Source: Marivita sp046591575 (lineage in GTDB: Bacteria; Pseudomonadota; Alphaproteobacteria; Rhodobacterales; Rhodobacteraceae). From it: a stretch of DNA of 64,000 nucleotides. Numbering within the stretch: the first letter of the stretch is position 1; each line of letters opens with the position of its first letter. A program made the translations under genes and the position numbers. Location of the stretch: positions 310,001 to 374,000 of the forward strand of contig NZ_JBIQWA010000002.1 of the NCBI RefSeq assembly GCF_046591575.1, given 5' to 3'. The notes beneath the pieces are model-generated. The model was not told the DNA's origin, searched no databases, and saw only the letters and a program-made list of their open reading frames with translations. Of the stretch, positions 7,935-17,968 are shown piece after piece.

Positions 7935-9160
7935 TGCTCGATGATACGGGCATCGGCACGCAACTGCGCCAGATAGCTGTCCGCCAGCGATTCCAATCGC
8001 TGGTTTCGCAGGCCCACGGCAAATTGATTGCGATCCACATCCTGGTTGATCTCGGCGGTGCGTCCGCAGAGCATCAGAAACATCAGGGTCTGACTGTTGG
8101 ACCGGGTCAGCGCCGTAGACACTTCGCCCGGATCAAGTTTGGACAATTCGAACGCGATATCGGTCGGAAGATCTGCCGGGGGCAGGGCCTGACGCTCCAG
8201 CACCTCGGGGGGCTGTCCCTGGGCGACGCCGTACAGGTCATCGCAGCGATCCACCTTGCTGGCCAGAACGCGGGCTTGCGCGAGTGTGGCATCGCTGCGG
8301 CCGCCGGGCATGTAATAGGCGGCGTATTCAATCGCCGAATAGGTGGGGGCGGAAAAGCCGGTCTCCTCGATATCGCGTAGCTGGAACAGGGCGATGGCGT
8401 TGGGGATGGGCAGCGGGGCTGTCACCTCGCCGGGGGCCAGCGCCAGCACCAGAGGGCGCAGCACAGGGGGCAAATCCTCGATGTTTTGCCAGGGCAGGCG
8501 GCCGCCTGCGCCGCGTGTGGCGGTGGCAGAGTAGCGTCGCGCCTCTGACGAAAACGCGGCCTCTGTCGTGATCTGGCTGATTCTTTCGGCCCTTTGCTGC
8601 ACCGTTTCGGCCTGTCCCGGCGGGGCGGGCATGATGATTTCGGACAACAACACACGCACTGACGATCCGCCCGACGCCCCCAGCGCGCGATCGACCTCTT
8701 CTTCCGAGACGTTCACACGTCCCGCAAACCGCGCCTGCACCAGCAAACGCCAGCTGAGCCCGGCGCGCACGAAGTCGCGGAAGGTTTGCGCAGCAACCCC
8801 GTTGCTTTCCAACGCCTGAAGGAATTCTTCGCGACTCAGCTCCGCCCGTCGGGCAAATTCGGTCATGCCGTCCAGCACTTCTTCCGGTGACGGCACAATG
8901 CCAGCCTGTTCGGCGGCCTGGATGCGCAGCCGGTCTTCGATCAGCTGTTCGCGGGCCAGCTCTTTGACATTGCCGGGCGCGCGAAGCACCGTGAGCATCC
9001 GTTCGCGCTGATCAATCTCATAGGCCGTGACAACGCGGTCATTGACGCGGATGACGGGCGCAAACAGGTTTTGCGCCGGGGCCTGGACCGGGCCGAATGT
9101 CAGGGCAATGCCCAGTGCGAAGGCGCTCAGGTGGCGCATTGATGTGTTCAATAGTTGCAT
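7931..9160 (-). CDS. surA: SurA-like periplasmic chaperone / peptidyl-prolyl isomerase
   Basis: A 409-residue exported protein with a signal peptide (cleavage near residues 29-30, APAQN), a SurA N-terminal domain (about 35-160), and one rotamase-type PPIase region (about 165-270). SurA delivers unfolded beta-barrel proteins, including LptD, to the outer membrane. The start at 9160 is preferred because AAGGAG lies 11 nt upstream; it overlaps the lptD end by 13 nt. An internal ATG at 9139 would also leave a signal peptide. The sequence is divergent from enterobacterial SurA but context strongly supports it. Confidence 0.88.
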   Translation of the reverse strand: MQLLNTSMRHLSAFALGIALTFGPVQAPAQNLFAPVIRVNDRVVTAYEIDQRERMLTVLRAPGNVKELAREQLIEDRLRIQAAEQAGIVPSPEEVLDGMTEFARRAELSREEFLQALESNGVAAQTFRDFVRAGLSWRLLVQARFAGRVNVSEEEVDRALGASGGSSVRVLLSEIIMPAPPGQAETVQQRAERISQITTEAAFSSEARRYSATATRGAGGRLPWQNIEDLPPVLRPLVLALAPGEVTAPLPIPNAIALFQLRDIEETGFSAPTYSAIEYAAYYMPGGRSDATLAQARVLASKVDRCDDLYGVAQGQPPEVLERQALPPADLPTDIAFELSKLDPGEVSTALTRSNSQTLMFLMLCGRTAEINQDVDRNQFAVGLRNQRLESLADSYLAQLRADARIIEQ

Positions 9161-11301
9161 GAACGACGATACTCCTTGCCGCTGCCGCCGGTGCTGAACC
9201 CTGTCAGCGCGACGGTCAGGCCGAAATCGGTAGATGGTTCAAGATTAGTGGAAGAGGCAAAGCTGCGCGAGACCGAAAAGTCAACTGCAACACATTCATT
9301 CCGGTATTCCGCCCCGATACCCGCTTTCAGGAACTGTCCTTCGGCGATGTCGTACCGGGTATTGCCCGTCGCGGTCCATTGGCGGTCGATGTTATAGCGC
9401 CCGCTGACACGCCATTGGGATTGGGCATCGCTGCGGTCTTCTGCCGGGTCAGTGGTCAGCAGGATATAGGATGCGCCCAGCGAATATTGGTCCTGCGTCA
9501 GATTTGCCCGGATTTCGGCTTTGGTGAAGCGGGTGTCCTGCGTGTCATAAAGACCACGCGCCAGCAATTGTATTCCGGTTTGATGCGAAAACTGTCCCGC
9601 CACCAGCCAATCCGAAGCGGTCTCGTCCAGACCCGAAGAGCGTGAAAACGCGTCATCCAGATCTTCGCGCCACACCCGGCCCAGCGTCAGAGCGGCGCGC
9701 CAGCCGTCGGGATCTTGGCGCATCCAGCGCAGACCGGCCGCGCCGATCAGCCCACGTTCGCGACGGTCCGCAGCCGGAAACCGCGACAGGGACAAAAGGT
9801 TGCCTTCGTCAAATTCCACCCGCGTGCTTTCGTCATTGGGCACGTCGGTCCGGTCGCCGCCGATCCAGCCCAGCTGTGCTATCGGCTCTAGCAGAACCCG
9901 CGCACCGGTCTGGGTTCTTTTGACCAAGGGCCAGCGCAATTCCACCGAGGCCGCCGGGGTGAATTGCGTGACATCGCCTTCATTCGCGGCGTCCTGCTGA
10001 ACGGTGAAATGGTCAAGCCAGATTTCGGTGACAGCACCCGCGCGCACACCCGCAGGCATTGTCCAGCGGTCCCGCCAGCTGAGGCCGATGTTCAAACGGG
10101 CCGCATCGCGCCCGTCCACAATCGTATCGGCATCGGGTCCGTCAACATCGTTATCGGAATAGCGATAGTGGCTGTGCGCGGCGACACCAAGCCGCACTTC
10201 GCCGCCCAGACGTTTTGGGAAGAACCGCCGATCATAGCGCAGATCGCCGATGATGGTGGGCTGAGTGGCGTTGTTTTCGCCGTCGGTCAGGCTTTCGTAA
10301 TGGATGATCCCGGTTGAAAAAAACGCATTTCGCGTCGTGTTCGACAGGGTGAGGGCGCTGTCCAGGCGGTCTTTCTTGAAGGCGCTGTTATAGTCGTTCA
10401 GATAGGCGTCGTCGCTAACGGCCTCGATGTCAAACGACAGGCGGAAGCCGCGCGGCAGTTGAAAGGCACCTTCGGCAAAAAACAGGCCGCGCAGGTCACC
10501 GCTTTCCAACGTGTCCTGGCTGATCGCCGCGTTCACCGTGATATCGCCGGTTCTGAACGCCTGCCGATAGCGGCCTTCAAGTGTTCGCGTGATCGGTGAC
10601 AGGTAGGGCGTCAGCGTCAGGTCGGCATGGTCGCCAATCGGAATGAAATAGGGAAGTTTGATCCCGAACCCCAGCAGGGTCGAGGTTTTGAGTTCAGGGA
10701 TCAGAAATCCGCGTGCGCGGTCCAATGTGGGGTCCGGCAGGCGCAAGCGCGGCAGGTAGAACACCGGAACCCCCATGATTTGCAGCTGGGCGTCGTCAAA
10801 ATAGATCTGGCGCTCCTGGGCGTCATGGACAACGCGGCTGGCGCGGATCGCCCAGAGTGGGGGTTGATCGCTGCCGCAGACCTGACAAGAGGTCGCGGCG
10901 ATCTGGCTCATCGCTGTGTAGCGCCCATCCACGCGGGCGGCACGGGCCGAGGCGATTTGCAGCTGTTCATCCAGCACAAACCTGGCGCTTTCCAGCAGGC
11001 CATTGCGAAATCCCTGATCCAGCTGTGCGGCAGAGGCGGTCAGGATTTCTCCGGTTGGCTGCGTGATGCGGATGGGCCCTTGTATATCAAGCGTGTCATT
11101 GGCCCGATCGTAAATAATGCTGCTTGCGGTCAGGCGCGTTCCATTGTGCACCGCTTCGACATTGCCGGTGGCCACCAGAGTGTCGCCACCTTGTTCCACC
11201 AGCACCGAATCCGCCAGCAGCATGACATCGCTGTCTTGCGCCCGCGCGACCGAGATCTGCAGACCAAGCGCACATCCTATGGCCAGCAAGACACGCCGCA
11301 T
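9148..11301 (-). CDS. lptD: LPS-assembly protein LptD
   Basis: A 717-residue outer-membrane beta-barrel that inserts lipopolysaccharide into the outer leaflet. It begins with a signal peptide (MRRVLLAIGCALGLQISVAR), followed by an OstA/LptA-like N-terminal domain (about 25-130) and a long barrel domain. Cysteines occur as a C-x-x-C pair near residue 115 (TSCQVCG) and two more near the C-terminus, consistent with the inter-domain disulfides of LptD. The start at 11301 was chosen because it gives the signal peptide and a TGATG overlap with lptG; the longer frame upstream lacks one. It lies between lptG and the chaperone gene surA that serves it. Confidence 0.94.
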   Translation of the reverse strand: MRRVLLAIGCALGLQISVARAQDSDVMLLADSVLVEQGGDTLVATGNVEAVHNGTRLTASSIIYDRANDTLDIQGPIRITQPTGEILTASAAQLDQGFRNGLLESARFVLDEQLQIASARAARVDGRYTAMSQIAATSCQVCGSDQPPLWAIRASRVVHDAQERQIYFDDAQLQIMGVPVFYLPRLRLPDPTLDRARGFLIPELKTSTLLGFGIKLPYFIPIGDHADLTLTPYLSPITRTLEGRYRQAFRTGDITVNAAISQDTLESGDLRGLFFAEGAFQLPRGFRLSFDIEAVSDDAYLNDYNSAFKKDRLDSALTLSNTTRNAFFSTGIIHYESLTDGENNATQPTIIGDLRYDRRFFPKRLGGEVRLGVAAHSHYRYSDNDVDGPDADTIVDGRDAARLNIGLSWRDRWTMPAGVRAGAVTEIWLDHFTVQQDAANEGDVTQFTPAASVELRWPLVKRTQTGARVLLEPIAQLGWIGGDRTDVPNDESTRVEFDEGNLLSLSRFPAADRRERGLIGAAGLRWMRQDPDGWRAALTLGRVWREDLDDAFSRSSGLDETASDWLVAGQFSHQTGIQLLARGLYDTQDTRFTKAEIRANLTQDQYSLGASYILLTTDPAEDRSDAQSQWRVSGRYNIDRQWTATGNTRYDIAEGQFLKAGIGAEYRNECVAVDFSVSRSFASSTNLEPSTDFGLTVALTGFSTGGSGKEYRRSCNY

Positions 11302-12395
11302 CACCCGTCCTCTCTGTGCAGGATAAGACCAAGCGCCAGCAGCACCGATGCCAAAGGCGGCACCCAAGCCGCTGCAAGCGGGTTCAGTTGACCGTTTTCT
11401 CCGAGGATCTGGGCAAAGTTGCGGATGTAATACAGGGTAAAGCCCAGCATCACCGCAGACAGCACGGCCACACCTGTGCCGCCCATCCGGCTATGGCGCA
11501 TCGTGAACGCTGCGCCGATCAGGACCATGGAAATCAGGAATACCGGTCGGGCCAGTTCCATCTGTAACCACACCGAATGCCGCCGCGCCGAGAACCCGGC
11601 ATCTTCAAGATCGGTGATAAAGTTGCTCAATTCCCAAACCGACACCGCAGAGGGGCGTCCGAACCGATCCCTGATATTGTCTTCGGTCAGGGTAGACGAC
11701 ACGATGAGTTCGTCATGCGCGACTGCGTTTGTTTCCGGATTGACCCCGGCCACCAAAGGCCAGACCTTGGCCTGGCTCAGCACCCATTGACCCGGCTCCA
11801 GTTCGGCCTGTTCGGCCTGAATACGCCGCAGCGGTCCGCCGCCCTCGGCATAGGCCACAAACATCACATCGTATAAAACAGTCCCGTTCGGATTGGCCCG
11901 CGCCGCGCGGATCACGGTTTGCCCGCGCCGGTCGCTTTGCCGCAGCCACAGGCCCTCGGCCCCGATCGACAAGGCAGAGGTGCCGCCATTGCGGTAGGTT
12001 TCGCGCAGATCGGAATAGGCTTTCGAGGTTGCCGCAACGATCGGATTGCCCATGGCCACAGCCAAGCCTCCGATGATGGCCGCAACCGTCAGCGGACCCA
12101 CCAGCGCGGCCAGTCCCGAACGTCCGGCGGCGCGCACAACCACCAGTTCAGACGAGCGCGCCAGCGCAACGAACAAGGCAATTGAGGACAGGATCATCAC
12201 CAGTGGCAGGATCTGATACATGCCTTCGGGCGTGTTGAGCAGTGTCAGGCGCATCACTTCGCCAAAACTGACCGAGCTGTCCAGACGGCGGATCTGTTCC
12301 ACCAGATCAAGCAGCACCTGAAACAGAAAGAACACGCCAAAAATGGCAAGGAAGGTCCAGAAAAACCGGCGTGCGAAATACAGATGCAGCGTCAT
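11301..12395 (-). CDS. lptG: LPS export ABC transporter permease LptG
   Basis: A 364-residue inner-membrane permease that, with LptF and the LptB ATPase, extracts lipopolysaccharide from the inner membrane. It has three predicted N-terminal membrane segments, a periplasmic jelly-roll-like domain (about 135-265), and three C-terminal membrane segments, the YjgP/YjgQ architecture. The start MTLHLYFARRFFWTF overlaps the lptF stop by 4 nt (ATGA). LptB, LptA and LptC are not in the window. Confidence 0.94.
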   Translation of the reverse strand: MTLHLYFARRFFWTFLAIFGVFFLFQVLLDLVEQIRRLDSSVSFGEVMRLTLLNTPEGMYQILPLVMILSSIALFVALARSSELVVVRAAGRSGLAALVGPLTVAAIIGGLAVAMGNPIVAATSKAYSDLRETYRNGGTSALSIGAEGLWLRQSDRRGQTVIRAARANPNGTVLYDVMFVAYAEGGGPLRRIQAEQAELEPGQWVLSQAKVWPLVAGVNPETNAVAHDELIVSSTLTEDNIRDRFGRPSAVSVWELSNFITDLEDAGFSARRHSVWLQMELARPVFLISMVLIGAAFTMRHSRMGGTGVAVLSAVMLGFTLYYIRNFAQILGENGQLNPLAAAWVPPLASVLLALGLILHREDG

Positions 12396-13522
12396 GGCGT
12401 CACCTCGGTGCCAGACACCCGTTTTGGCCTGAACGGGCGGGCTGCGATATGCAGCACCAAACCGGCAATGGCCAGACCCACCAGCGATGGCAGATAAACC
12501 AACGGCCACAGCAGCGCATTGTTTCGGGTGGGATCGGTTACTGCGCTTTCCACCAGTTTGACAATGACCAGCAAAAAGATCGCCACAATGATCTGCCGCC
12601 CCACACCAAACCGGCTGAAACTGCCGGTCAGAAGGGTGGAAAACCCGATCAGCGCGGCCACAAGGCCCAAAAGCGCTTGCTGGAAGCGGCTGTGCAATTC
12701 CTCAAAGATGCGCGACATCGGCGTTTGCGTCAGCGCCGCCATGTCCTCGGGGCGGGTGATCAGATCCCAGGTCGCCATATGATGCGGCCGCAGGTTGAGA
12801 TTCTGGCTCTGGGCGATCAGATCGCCGACATCATATGTGAAATTGGCAAAAATGGTGGTCGATAACGTGTTGTCTTCCTTTTGCAATGTTTGTGCCAACC
12901 CGCTGACCATCACCAAACGCGGTCCCTCATCGCTTTGCACCACATAGGCGCGGTCGGCGGTGTAGGTCACTTCGCGGTCGGCTTGCCGGCGATCCGACAG
13001 GTAGACATCGCGCAATTCGCCTTCGGGGGAGATCTGGCGGATGAAAAACGTCACGCCAGGGCCGGGATGCAGAAACGTGCCTTCCCGCAGCAATCGCGCG
13101 CTGACCGATCCCGAAATATCCACCTCGCGTTCCTTCAGCTGCGAAATCGACGCCGGGACCAGAAAATGTGTGAGCACCGACATCATCACCGCAACAATGA
13201 GGCCGAACACCAGAACCGGACGCGCCAGACGCCAGGGGCTATAACCTGTGGCCTGAACAACCGTCAGTTCCGAATCCCCGATCAGCCGGTTGGTGACGTA
13301 AACGGCGGCCGCGAATGACGCCATCGGCAGCACCAGCGCAATCACGCTGGGCAGGCTCAGGGCGGAAAATTCAAGAAACACAGCCGCGGAATGCCCATCT
13401 GCGATCAGCCGATCAAACAGCAAAACCGCGCGGTTCACCCAATACACGGCAACCAGCACCAACGCGAAGAACCCAAAGAGCACCATGAGTTGCGACAGCA
13501 CGTATCTGTCGAATCTTGGCAA
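12392..13522 (-). CDS. lptF: LPS export ABC transporter permease LptF
   Basis: A 376-residue YjgP/YjgQ family permease, partner of LptG. The N-terminus (RFDRYVLSQLMVLFGFFALVLVAVY) is typical, with the same 3 + periplasmic domain + 3 membrane plan. The start is TTG at 13522 with AGGAAAGG upstream. It is the first gene of the minus-strand operon and is divergent from pepA; the 132-nt gap must hold both promoters. A palindrome-rich patch ACCCTAGGGT sits inside that gap. Confidence 0.93.
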   Translation of the reverse strand: MPRFDRYVLSQLMVLFGFFALVLVAVYWVNRAVLLFDRLIADGHSAAVFLEFSALSLPSVIALVLPMASFAAAVYVTNRLIGDSELTVVQATGYSPWRLARPVLVFGLIVAVMMSVLTHFLVPASISQLKEREVDISGSVSARLLREGTFLHPGPGVTFFIRQISPEGELRDVYLSDRRQADREVTYTADRAYVVQSDEGPRLVMVSGLAQTLQKEDNTLSTTIFANFTYDVGDLIAQSQNLNLRPHHMATWDLITRPEDMAALTQTPMSRIFEELHSRFQQALLGLVAALIGFSTLLTGSFSRFGVGRQIIVAIFLLVIVKLVESAVTDPTRNNALLWPLVYLPSLVGLAIAGLVLHIAARPFRPKRVSGTEVTP

Positions 13523-13625
13523 AGCGGACCCTTTCCTACGACATAGAGTAGGCTTACATGACCCTACACCCTAGGGTTTGGGCGAAAACCCGGCTCTGGT
13601 CAACTGCGCGTGCGGGCGCTACCCC

Positions 13626-13639
13626 TATGTTCAAACATA
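13626..13639. promoter_or_regulatory. 14-bp palindrome upstream of pepA
   Basis: TATGTT CA AACATA is a perfect inverted repeat 5 nt before the GGAG ribosome site of pepA, in the lptF/pepA divergent gap. It could be an operator or a small hairpin; no regulator is assigned. Confidence 0.35.
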
Positions 13640-13654
13640 TTTACGGAGTAAAAA

Positions 13655-15130
13655 ATGGCGGATCTTCGCGCAGTCACCTTTGTCCCTGTTGATCTTGATG
13701 GATTGGTCACCGCCCAAGGGCGCATCGCGGTCTGTATCACACCCGATCTCAAACTCAGCGCAGGCGCGCGTCGGCTGAACCGGTTGACCAAAGGCGCGGT
13801 GGCCCGGGCGACCGCCTCTGAGGCATGGGACAGCTTGTCCGAAGGTAAGGTCATGTCCCTGTCCTGGCCTGCGGGGCTGGAGGTTGAAGCGGTGGATATT
13901 GTGAAACTGCCGCGCCGCCCCTCGGCCGAGCTGGCGCGCAAGGCAGGAGCCGCTTTGGCGGTGGCAAGCGGCGCGTCCGCCCTGACGGTATTGATGGAAG
14001 GCACCACGCGGGTCGAAGAGTTTGCGCTGGGTCTGGTTTTGCGGGGCTATGGGTTTGACGACCACAAATCCAAGAAATCCGATGCGCTGGGGGCGGCGAC
14101 CGTGATGTGCGCCAAACCCGAAGAGGCCGAGGCCGCCGCGGCACCGCGTCTGGCGGTTGCCGAAGGTGTCCATTTCACCCGTGATCTGGTCAATGAACCA
14201 GCCAACATTCTGACGACAACTGAATTTGCAACCCGACTGGAGGGGCTGCGCGATCTTGGCGTCGAGGTCGAGGTGCTGGAAGAAAGCGCGTTGGAAAAGC
14301 TGGGGATGCGGGCGCTTTTATGTGTCGGCCAGGGATCGTCCAGCCCGTCGAAAGTGGCCATCATGCGCTGGAAGGGCGGTGACGCGGAGGCAGCCCCTCT
14401 GGCGTTGATCGGCAAGGGGGTGGTGTTTGACACGGGCGGGATCTCTCTCAAGCCCGCGTCCGGTATGGAAGACATGACCATGGATATGGGCGGTGCCGGC
14501 GTGGTTGCCGGTGTCATGCATGCCATTGCCAAGCGCAAGGCCAAGGCCAATGTCGTGGGGATGGTCGGGCTTGTGGAAAACATGCCATCGGGAAATGCGG
14601 TGCGTCCGGGGGATGTTGTGGCGTCGATGAAGGGCGACACGATTGAAGTGGTCAATACCGATGCCGAGGGCCGTCTCGTTCTGTGCGATGTGATGTGGCA
14701 CGCGCAAGAGACCGAAAAGCCCGCGGCGCTGATTGATCTGGCAACGCTGACCGGGGCCTGCATCATTGCGTTGGGGCATGAAAACGCCGCTGTCTATTCA
14801 AATGACGAACCTCTGGCCACCGCATTCCTCAAGGCGGCCAAGACCGAGCAGGAAGGCGCGTGGCGCATGCCTTTGGGGCAGGCGTATGACGACATGCTCA
14901 AATCGCCGGTGGCCGATATGAAAAACATCGGGGGCCGGCCTGCCGGATCTGTGACCGCAGCGCAGTTTTTGCAGAGGTTCGTCAAAGAGGATATGCCGTG
15001 GATTCACTTGGACATCGCAGGCGTTGCTCATGTGTCACGTGATCTTGATCTGTCACCCAAAGGGGCCACAGGATGGGGCGTTCGGGCGCTGGATCGGCTG
15101 GTTGCTGAACAGTTCGAAGCCAAGGAGTGA
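13655..15130 (+). CDS. pepA: leucyl aminopeptidase (M17)
   Basis: A 491-residue cytosolic di-zinc aminopeptidase that trims N-terminal residues from peptides. It has an N-terminal macro-like domain (about 1-160) and the catalytic M17 domain with GKGVVFDTGGISLKP (zinc lysine and aspartate) and the signature NTDAEGRLVL. ATG at 13655 is preceded by GGAG. Its last codons carry the AAGGAG that serves holC, 4 nt downstream; pepA-holC is a conserved neighbour pair. Confidence 0.95.
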   Translation: MADLRAVTFVPVDLDGLVTAQGRIAVCITPDLKLSAGARRLNRLTKGAVARATASEAWDSLSEGKVMSLSWPAGLEVEAVDIVKLPRRPSAELARKAGAALAVASGASALTVLMEGTTRVEEFALGLVLRGYGFDDHKSKKSDALGAATVMCAKPEEAEAAAAPRLAVAEGVHFTRDLVNEPANILTTTEFATRLEGLRDLGVEVEVLEESALEKLGMRALLCVGQGSSSPSKVAIMRWKGGDAEAAPLALIGKGVVFDTGGISLKPASGMEDMTMDMGGAGVVAGVMHAIAKRKAKANVVGMVGLVENMPSGNAVRPGDVVASMKGDTIEVVNTDAEGRLVLCDVMWHAQETEKPAALIDLATLTGACIIALGHENAAVYSNDEPLATAFLKAAKTEQEGAWRMPLGQAYDDMLKSPVADMKNIGGRPAGSVTAAQFLQRFVKEDMPWIHLDIAGVAHVSRDLDLSPKGATGWGVRALDRLVAEQFEAKE

Positions 15131-15134
15131 CACC

Positions 15135-15593
15135 TTGGGAGCCGCGTTTTTCTATCACCTGACCAACACTCCGCTGGAAGCGACCTTGCCCATGCTTTTG
15201 CGCAAGGCCTTGGGGGTTGGCTGGCGGGTGGCGGTGCGCGGCACCGATGCGGCACGTCTGGACTGGCTGGATCAAAAGCTGTGGCTGGGGCCGGAAGAGG
15301 AGTTTCTGCCACATGGTCTGGCCGGGGGAGCCCACGACGCGGCGCAGCCTGTGCTGTTGACGACCAACCTGCAATTTGAAAACGCCGCACACTGCCTGAT
15401 GAGCATCGACGGCGCAGAGGTTCAGCCCGACGAGGTGACGCGTCTGGAGCGGGTCTGCGTGTTGTTTGATGGCAATGACCCACCGGCGGTCGAGCGCGCG
15501 CGCGATCAATGGCGGTCGCTGACCGCGGCCGGATGTTCAGCGCAATATTGGTCAGAGGCGTCCGGGCGCTGGGAAAAGAAGGCAGACGCCTGA
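15135..15593 (+). CDS. holC: DNA polymerase III chi subunit
   Basis: A 152-residue chi subunit of the replicative polymerase clamp-loader complex; chi links the complex to single-strand binding protein. The N-terminus FFYHLTNTPLEATLPMLL and the C-terminal region with VLFDGNDPPAVERARDQW match the family. The start is TTG at 15135, directly after the pepA stop, with AAGGAG (15122-15127) inside the end of pepA. A longer frame reaching back into pepA does not resemble HolC. Confidence 0.91.
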   Translation: MGAAFFYHLTNTPLEATLPMLLRKALGVGWRVAVRGTDAARLDWLDQKLWLGPEEEFLPHGLAGGAHDAAQPVLLTTNLQFENAAHCLMSIDGAEVQPDEVTRLERVCVLFDGNDPPAVERARDQWRSLTAAGCSAQYWSEASGRWEKKADA

Positions 15594-15713
15594 TAATCGT
15601 ACGCAAACAACACAAAGGTCTGTCTGGCCCATTTCGCCCGACCCCCATTGTCGCGTCAGAGCCTTTCGCCTACGCTTTCGTCCAACCCTGAACCTTTGGG
15701 AGGAGAGCAGGCC

Positions 15714-17105
15714 ATGAGCAAAAGCTTTGACATGATCGTCATAGGGGCCGGACCCGGCGGATATGTCTGCGCCATTCGCGCCGCACAACTGGGACTGACC
15801 GTGGCGATTGTCGAGCGTGAGCATCTTGGCGGCATTTGTCTGAACTGGGGCTGCATTCCGACAAAGGCCATGCTGCGCACCTCTGAAGTGTTCCACCTGA
15901 TGCACCGCGCCAAGGATTTCGGGCTGGCGGCACAGGGCATCAGCTATGATCTGGACGCGGTGGTCAAACGGTCGCGCGGGATTGCGAAACAGTTGAATTC
16001 CGGGGTCGGTCACCTGCTGAAAAAGAACAAGGTTCCCGTGTTCATGGGCGAGGCGACGGTGCCCGCCAAAGGCGTTGTTTCGGTGAAATCTGACAATGGC
16101 GTGCAAGAGCTGACCGCCACATCCATCGTCCTGGCCACAGGCGCACGGGCGCGCGAATTACCGGGGCTGGAAGCGGACGGTGATCTGGTCTGGACCTATA
16201 AACATGCGCTGGTTCCAAAGCGGATGCCAAAGCGGCTGCTGGTGATTGGATCTGGGGCCATCGGCATCGAATTTGCGAGCTTTTACAACGCGCTTGGCGC
16301 GGACACGACCGTTGTTGAGGTCATGGATCGCATTCTGCCGGTCGAAGATGCCGAGATCAGCGCCTTTGCAAAAAAGCAATTCGAAGCGCAAGGCATGACG
16401 ATTCGTGAGGCGGCCCTGGTCAAGCAGCTGGATCGCGGGGCCGGATCGGTGACGGCCCATATCGAACAGGGTGGTCATGTGACCAAAGACACATTTGACA
16501 CGGTGATTTCGGCTGTGGGTATCGTGGGCAACACCGAAGGGCTGGGGCTTGAGGCGCTTGGTGTGACGGTCGAGCGCAGCCATGTGGTGACGGACCCGCA
16601 GTGCCGAACCGGTGTTGAGGGCGTTTTTGCGATCGGGGATCTGGCCGGGGCACCATGGTTGGCGCACAAAGCCAGCCATGAAGGGGTGATGGTGGCCGAG
16701 CTGGTGGCGGGTGGGCATCCGCATGCGGTCAGCGCCGACAGCATCGCGGGGTGCACCTATTGCCAGCCGCAAATCGCCAGCGTCGGGCTGACCGAAGCGC
16801 AGGCGACAGAGCAGGGATATGACATCAAGGTGGGACGCTTTCCTTTTATCGGCAACGGAAAGGCCATCGCCCTGGGAGAACCGGAGGGGCTGGTGAAAAC
16901 GGTGTTCGACAGCAAAACCGGGGCCTTGCTTGGGGCCCATATGGTGGGGGCCGAGGTGACAGAGCTTATTCAGGGCTATGTGATTGGTCGCCAGTTGGAG
17001 ACCACCGAGGAAGATCTGATGCAAACCGTTTTTCCACATCCGACTTTGTCAGAGATGATGCATGAAAGCGTGCTGGATGCGTGGGGACGGGCCATTCACT
17101 TTTAA
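15714..17105 (+). CDS. lpdA: dihydrolipoyl dehydrogenase
   Basis: A 463-residue FAD-dependent enzyme (E3) that reoxidises dihydrolipoamide in 2-oxoacid dehydrogenase complexes. It shows the FAD GxGxxG (IGAGPGGY), the redox disulfide in GGICLNWGCIPTKAM, the NAD-binding GSGAIGIEFASFY, and the C-terminal HPTLSE with the catalytic histidine. The ATG at 15714 follows GGGAGGAG. No E1 or E2 genes lie in the window, so it may serve complexes encoded elsewhere. Confidence 0.94.
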   Translation: MSKSFDMIVIGAGPGGYVCAIRAAQLGLTVAIVEREHLGGICLNWGCIPTKAMLRTSEVFHLMHRAKDFGLAAQGISYDLDAVVKRSRGIAKQLNSGVGHLLKKNKVPVFMGEATVPAKGVVSVKSDNGVQELTATSIVLATGARARELPGLEADGDLVWTYKHALVPKRMPKRLLVIGSGAIGIEFASFYNALGADTTVVEVMDRILPVEDAEISAFAKKQFEAQGMTIREAALVKQLDRGAGSVTAHIEQGGHVTKDTFDTVISAVGIVGNTEGLGLEALGVTVERSHVVTDPQCRTGVEGVFAIGDLAGAPWLAHKASHEGVMVAELVAGGHPHAVSADSIAGCTYCQPQIASVGLTEAQATEQGYDIKVGRFPFIGNGKAIALGEPEGLVKTVFDSKTGALLGAHMVGAEVTELIQGYVIGRQLETTEEDLMQTVFPHPTLSEMMHESVLDAWGRAIHF

Positions 17106-17170
17106 GGGCGTGTCAACACTTTTCTAAGATTCTTGGTGGCTGAGGGGCTGTTCGCGGTCCGCTATCCCGG

Positions 17171-17914
17171 TCACACGTGTTGGCCGCCGTTCACTTCAAT
17201 TTCGGTGCCGGACACATAGGCGCTTTGGCCTGAACACAGGAAATAGATCACATTCGCCACTTCGCAGGGTTGTCCCAATCGGCGCATCGGCAATTGTTCC
17301 ACAATTTTGTCAGTGCCGTCGCTCAGGATGCTTGTTTCCACTTCGCCCGGAGCGATGGCGTTCACCCGGACCCCCAGCGGCCCGAAATCATGCGCCATCT
17401 CGCGGGTCAGTGCGGCAAGGGCCGCTTTGGACGTGGCATAGGCCGCGCCGGCAAAGGGGTGGACCCGTGCGCCCGCGATGGATGTGACATTGACAATGGC
17501 TCCCTGCGCCTTGGCGAGCTCATCCTTCAGCCCGCGTCCCAGAACAACCGAGGCAAAGAAGTTGACGTGAAACACCTTGCCCCAGTCGCGCAGATCGGTG
17601 TCGAGCGTGCTCAGCCGTTCACCCTGGGGCCCTTTTGGTGACACCCCGGCATTGTTGACCAGCGCGTCGAGCCGCCCGCCATCCAACCGGTCCTTGACCA
17701 CGCGCACCGCATCCATTGTCTGTTGCGGATCGCTCAGGTCGACCTGGATATGATTGCGCTCGCCGCCGGGCCAGGGGCAGTCGGGGGAAAAGGCCTGTCG
17801 CGAACAGCTGATCACGCGCCAGCCTTCGGCGGCGAATTTCTTGACCGTGGCATGGCCGATGCCCCGGCTTGCGCCGGTCAAAAGCAGGGTGCGGGGGGGA
17901 TCGGTAACAGACAT
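17171..17914 (-). CDS. SDR family NAD(P)-dependent oxidoreductase
   Basis: A 247-residue classical short-chain dehydrogenase: TGASRGIGHATVKKF for cofactor binding, NNAG, and the catalytic YATSK. The C-terminus SGTEIEVNGGQHV is typical of 3-oxoacyl-reductase-like members. Substrate unknown. It is the last gene of a minus-strand cluster behind the small 75-residue protein. Confidence 0.85.
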   Translation of the reverse strand: MSVTDPPRTLLLTGASRGIGHATVKKFAAEGWRVISCSRQAFSPDCPWPGGERNHIQVDLSDPQQTMDAVRVVKDRLDGGRLDALVNNAGVSPKGPQGERLSTLDTDLRDWGKVFHVNFFASVVLGRGLKDELAKAQGAIVNVTSIAGARVHPFAGAAYATSKAALAALTREMAHDFGPLGVRVNAIAPGEVETSILSDGTDKIVEQLPMRRLGQPCEVANVIYFLCSGQSAYVSGTEIEVNGGQHV

Positions 17915-17968
17915 GATCGCAGCTTAGTCCAAGCTGGCATCCGGCGCGAGGTGCATTTGTTCCAGGCG

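Noticed and set aside
9139..9160. Alternative surA start at 9139
   Set aside because: AAGGAG fits the upstream ATG at 9160 and short overlaps are the rule in this operon; the internal ATG is kept only as an alternative.
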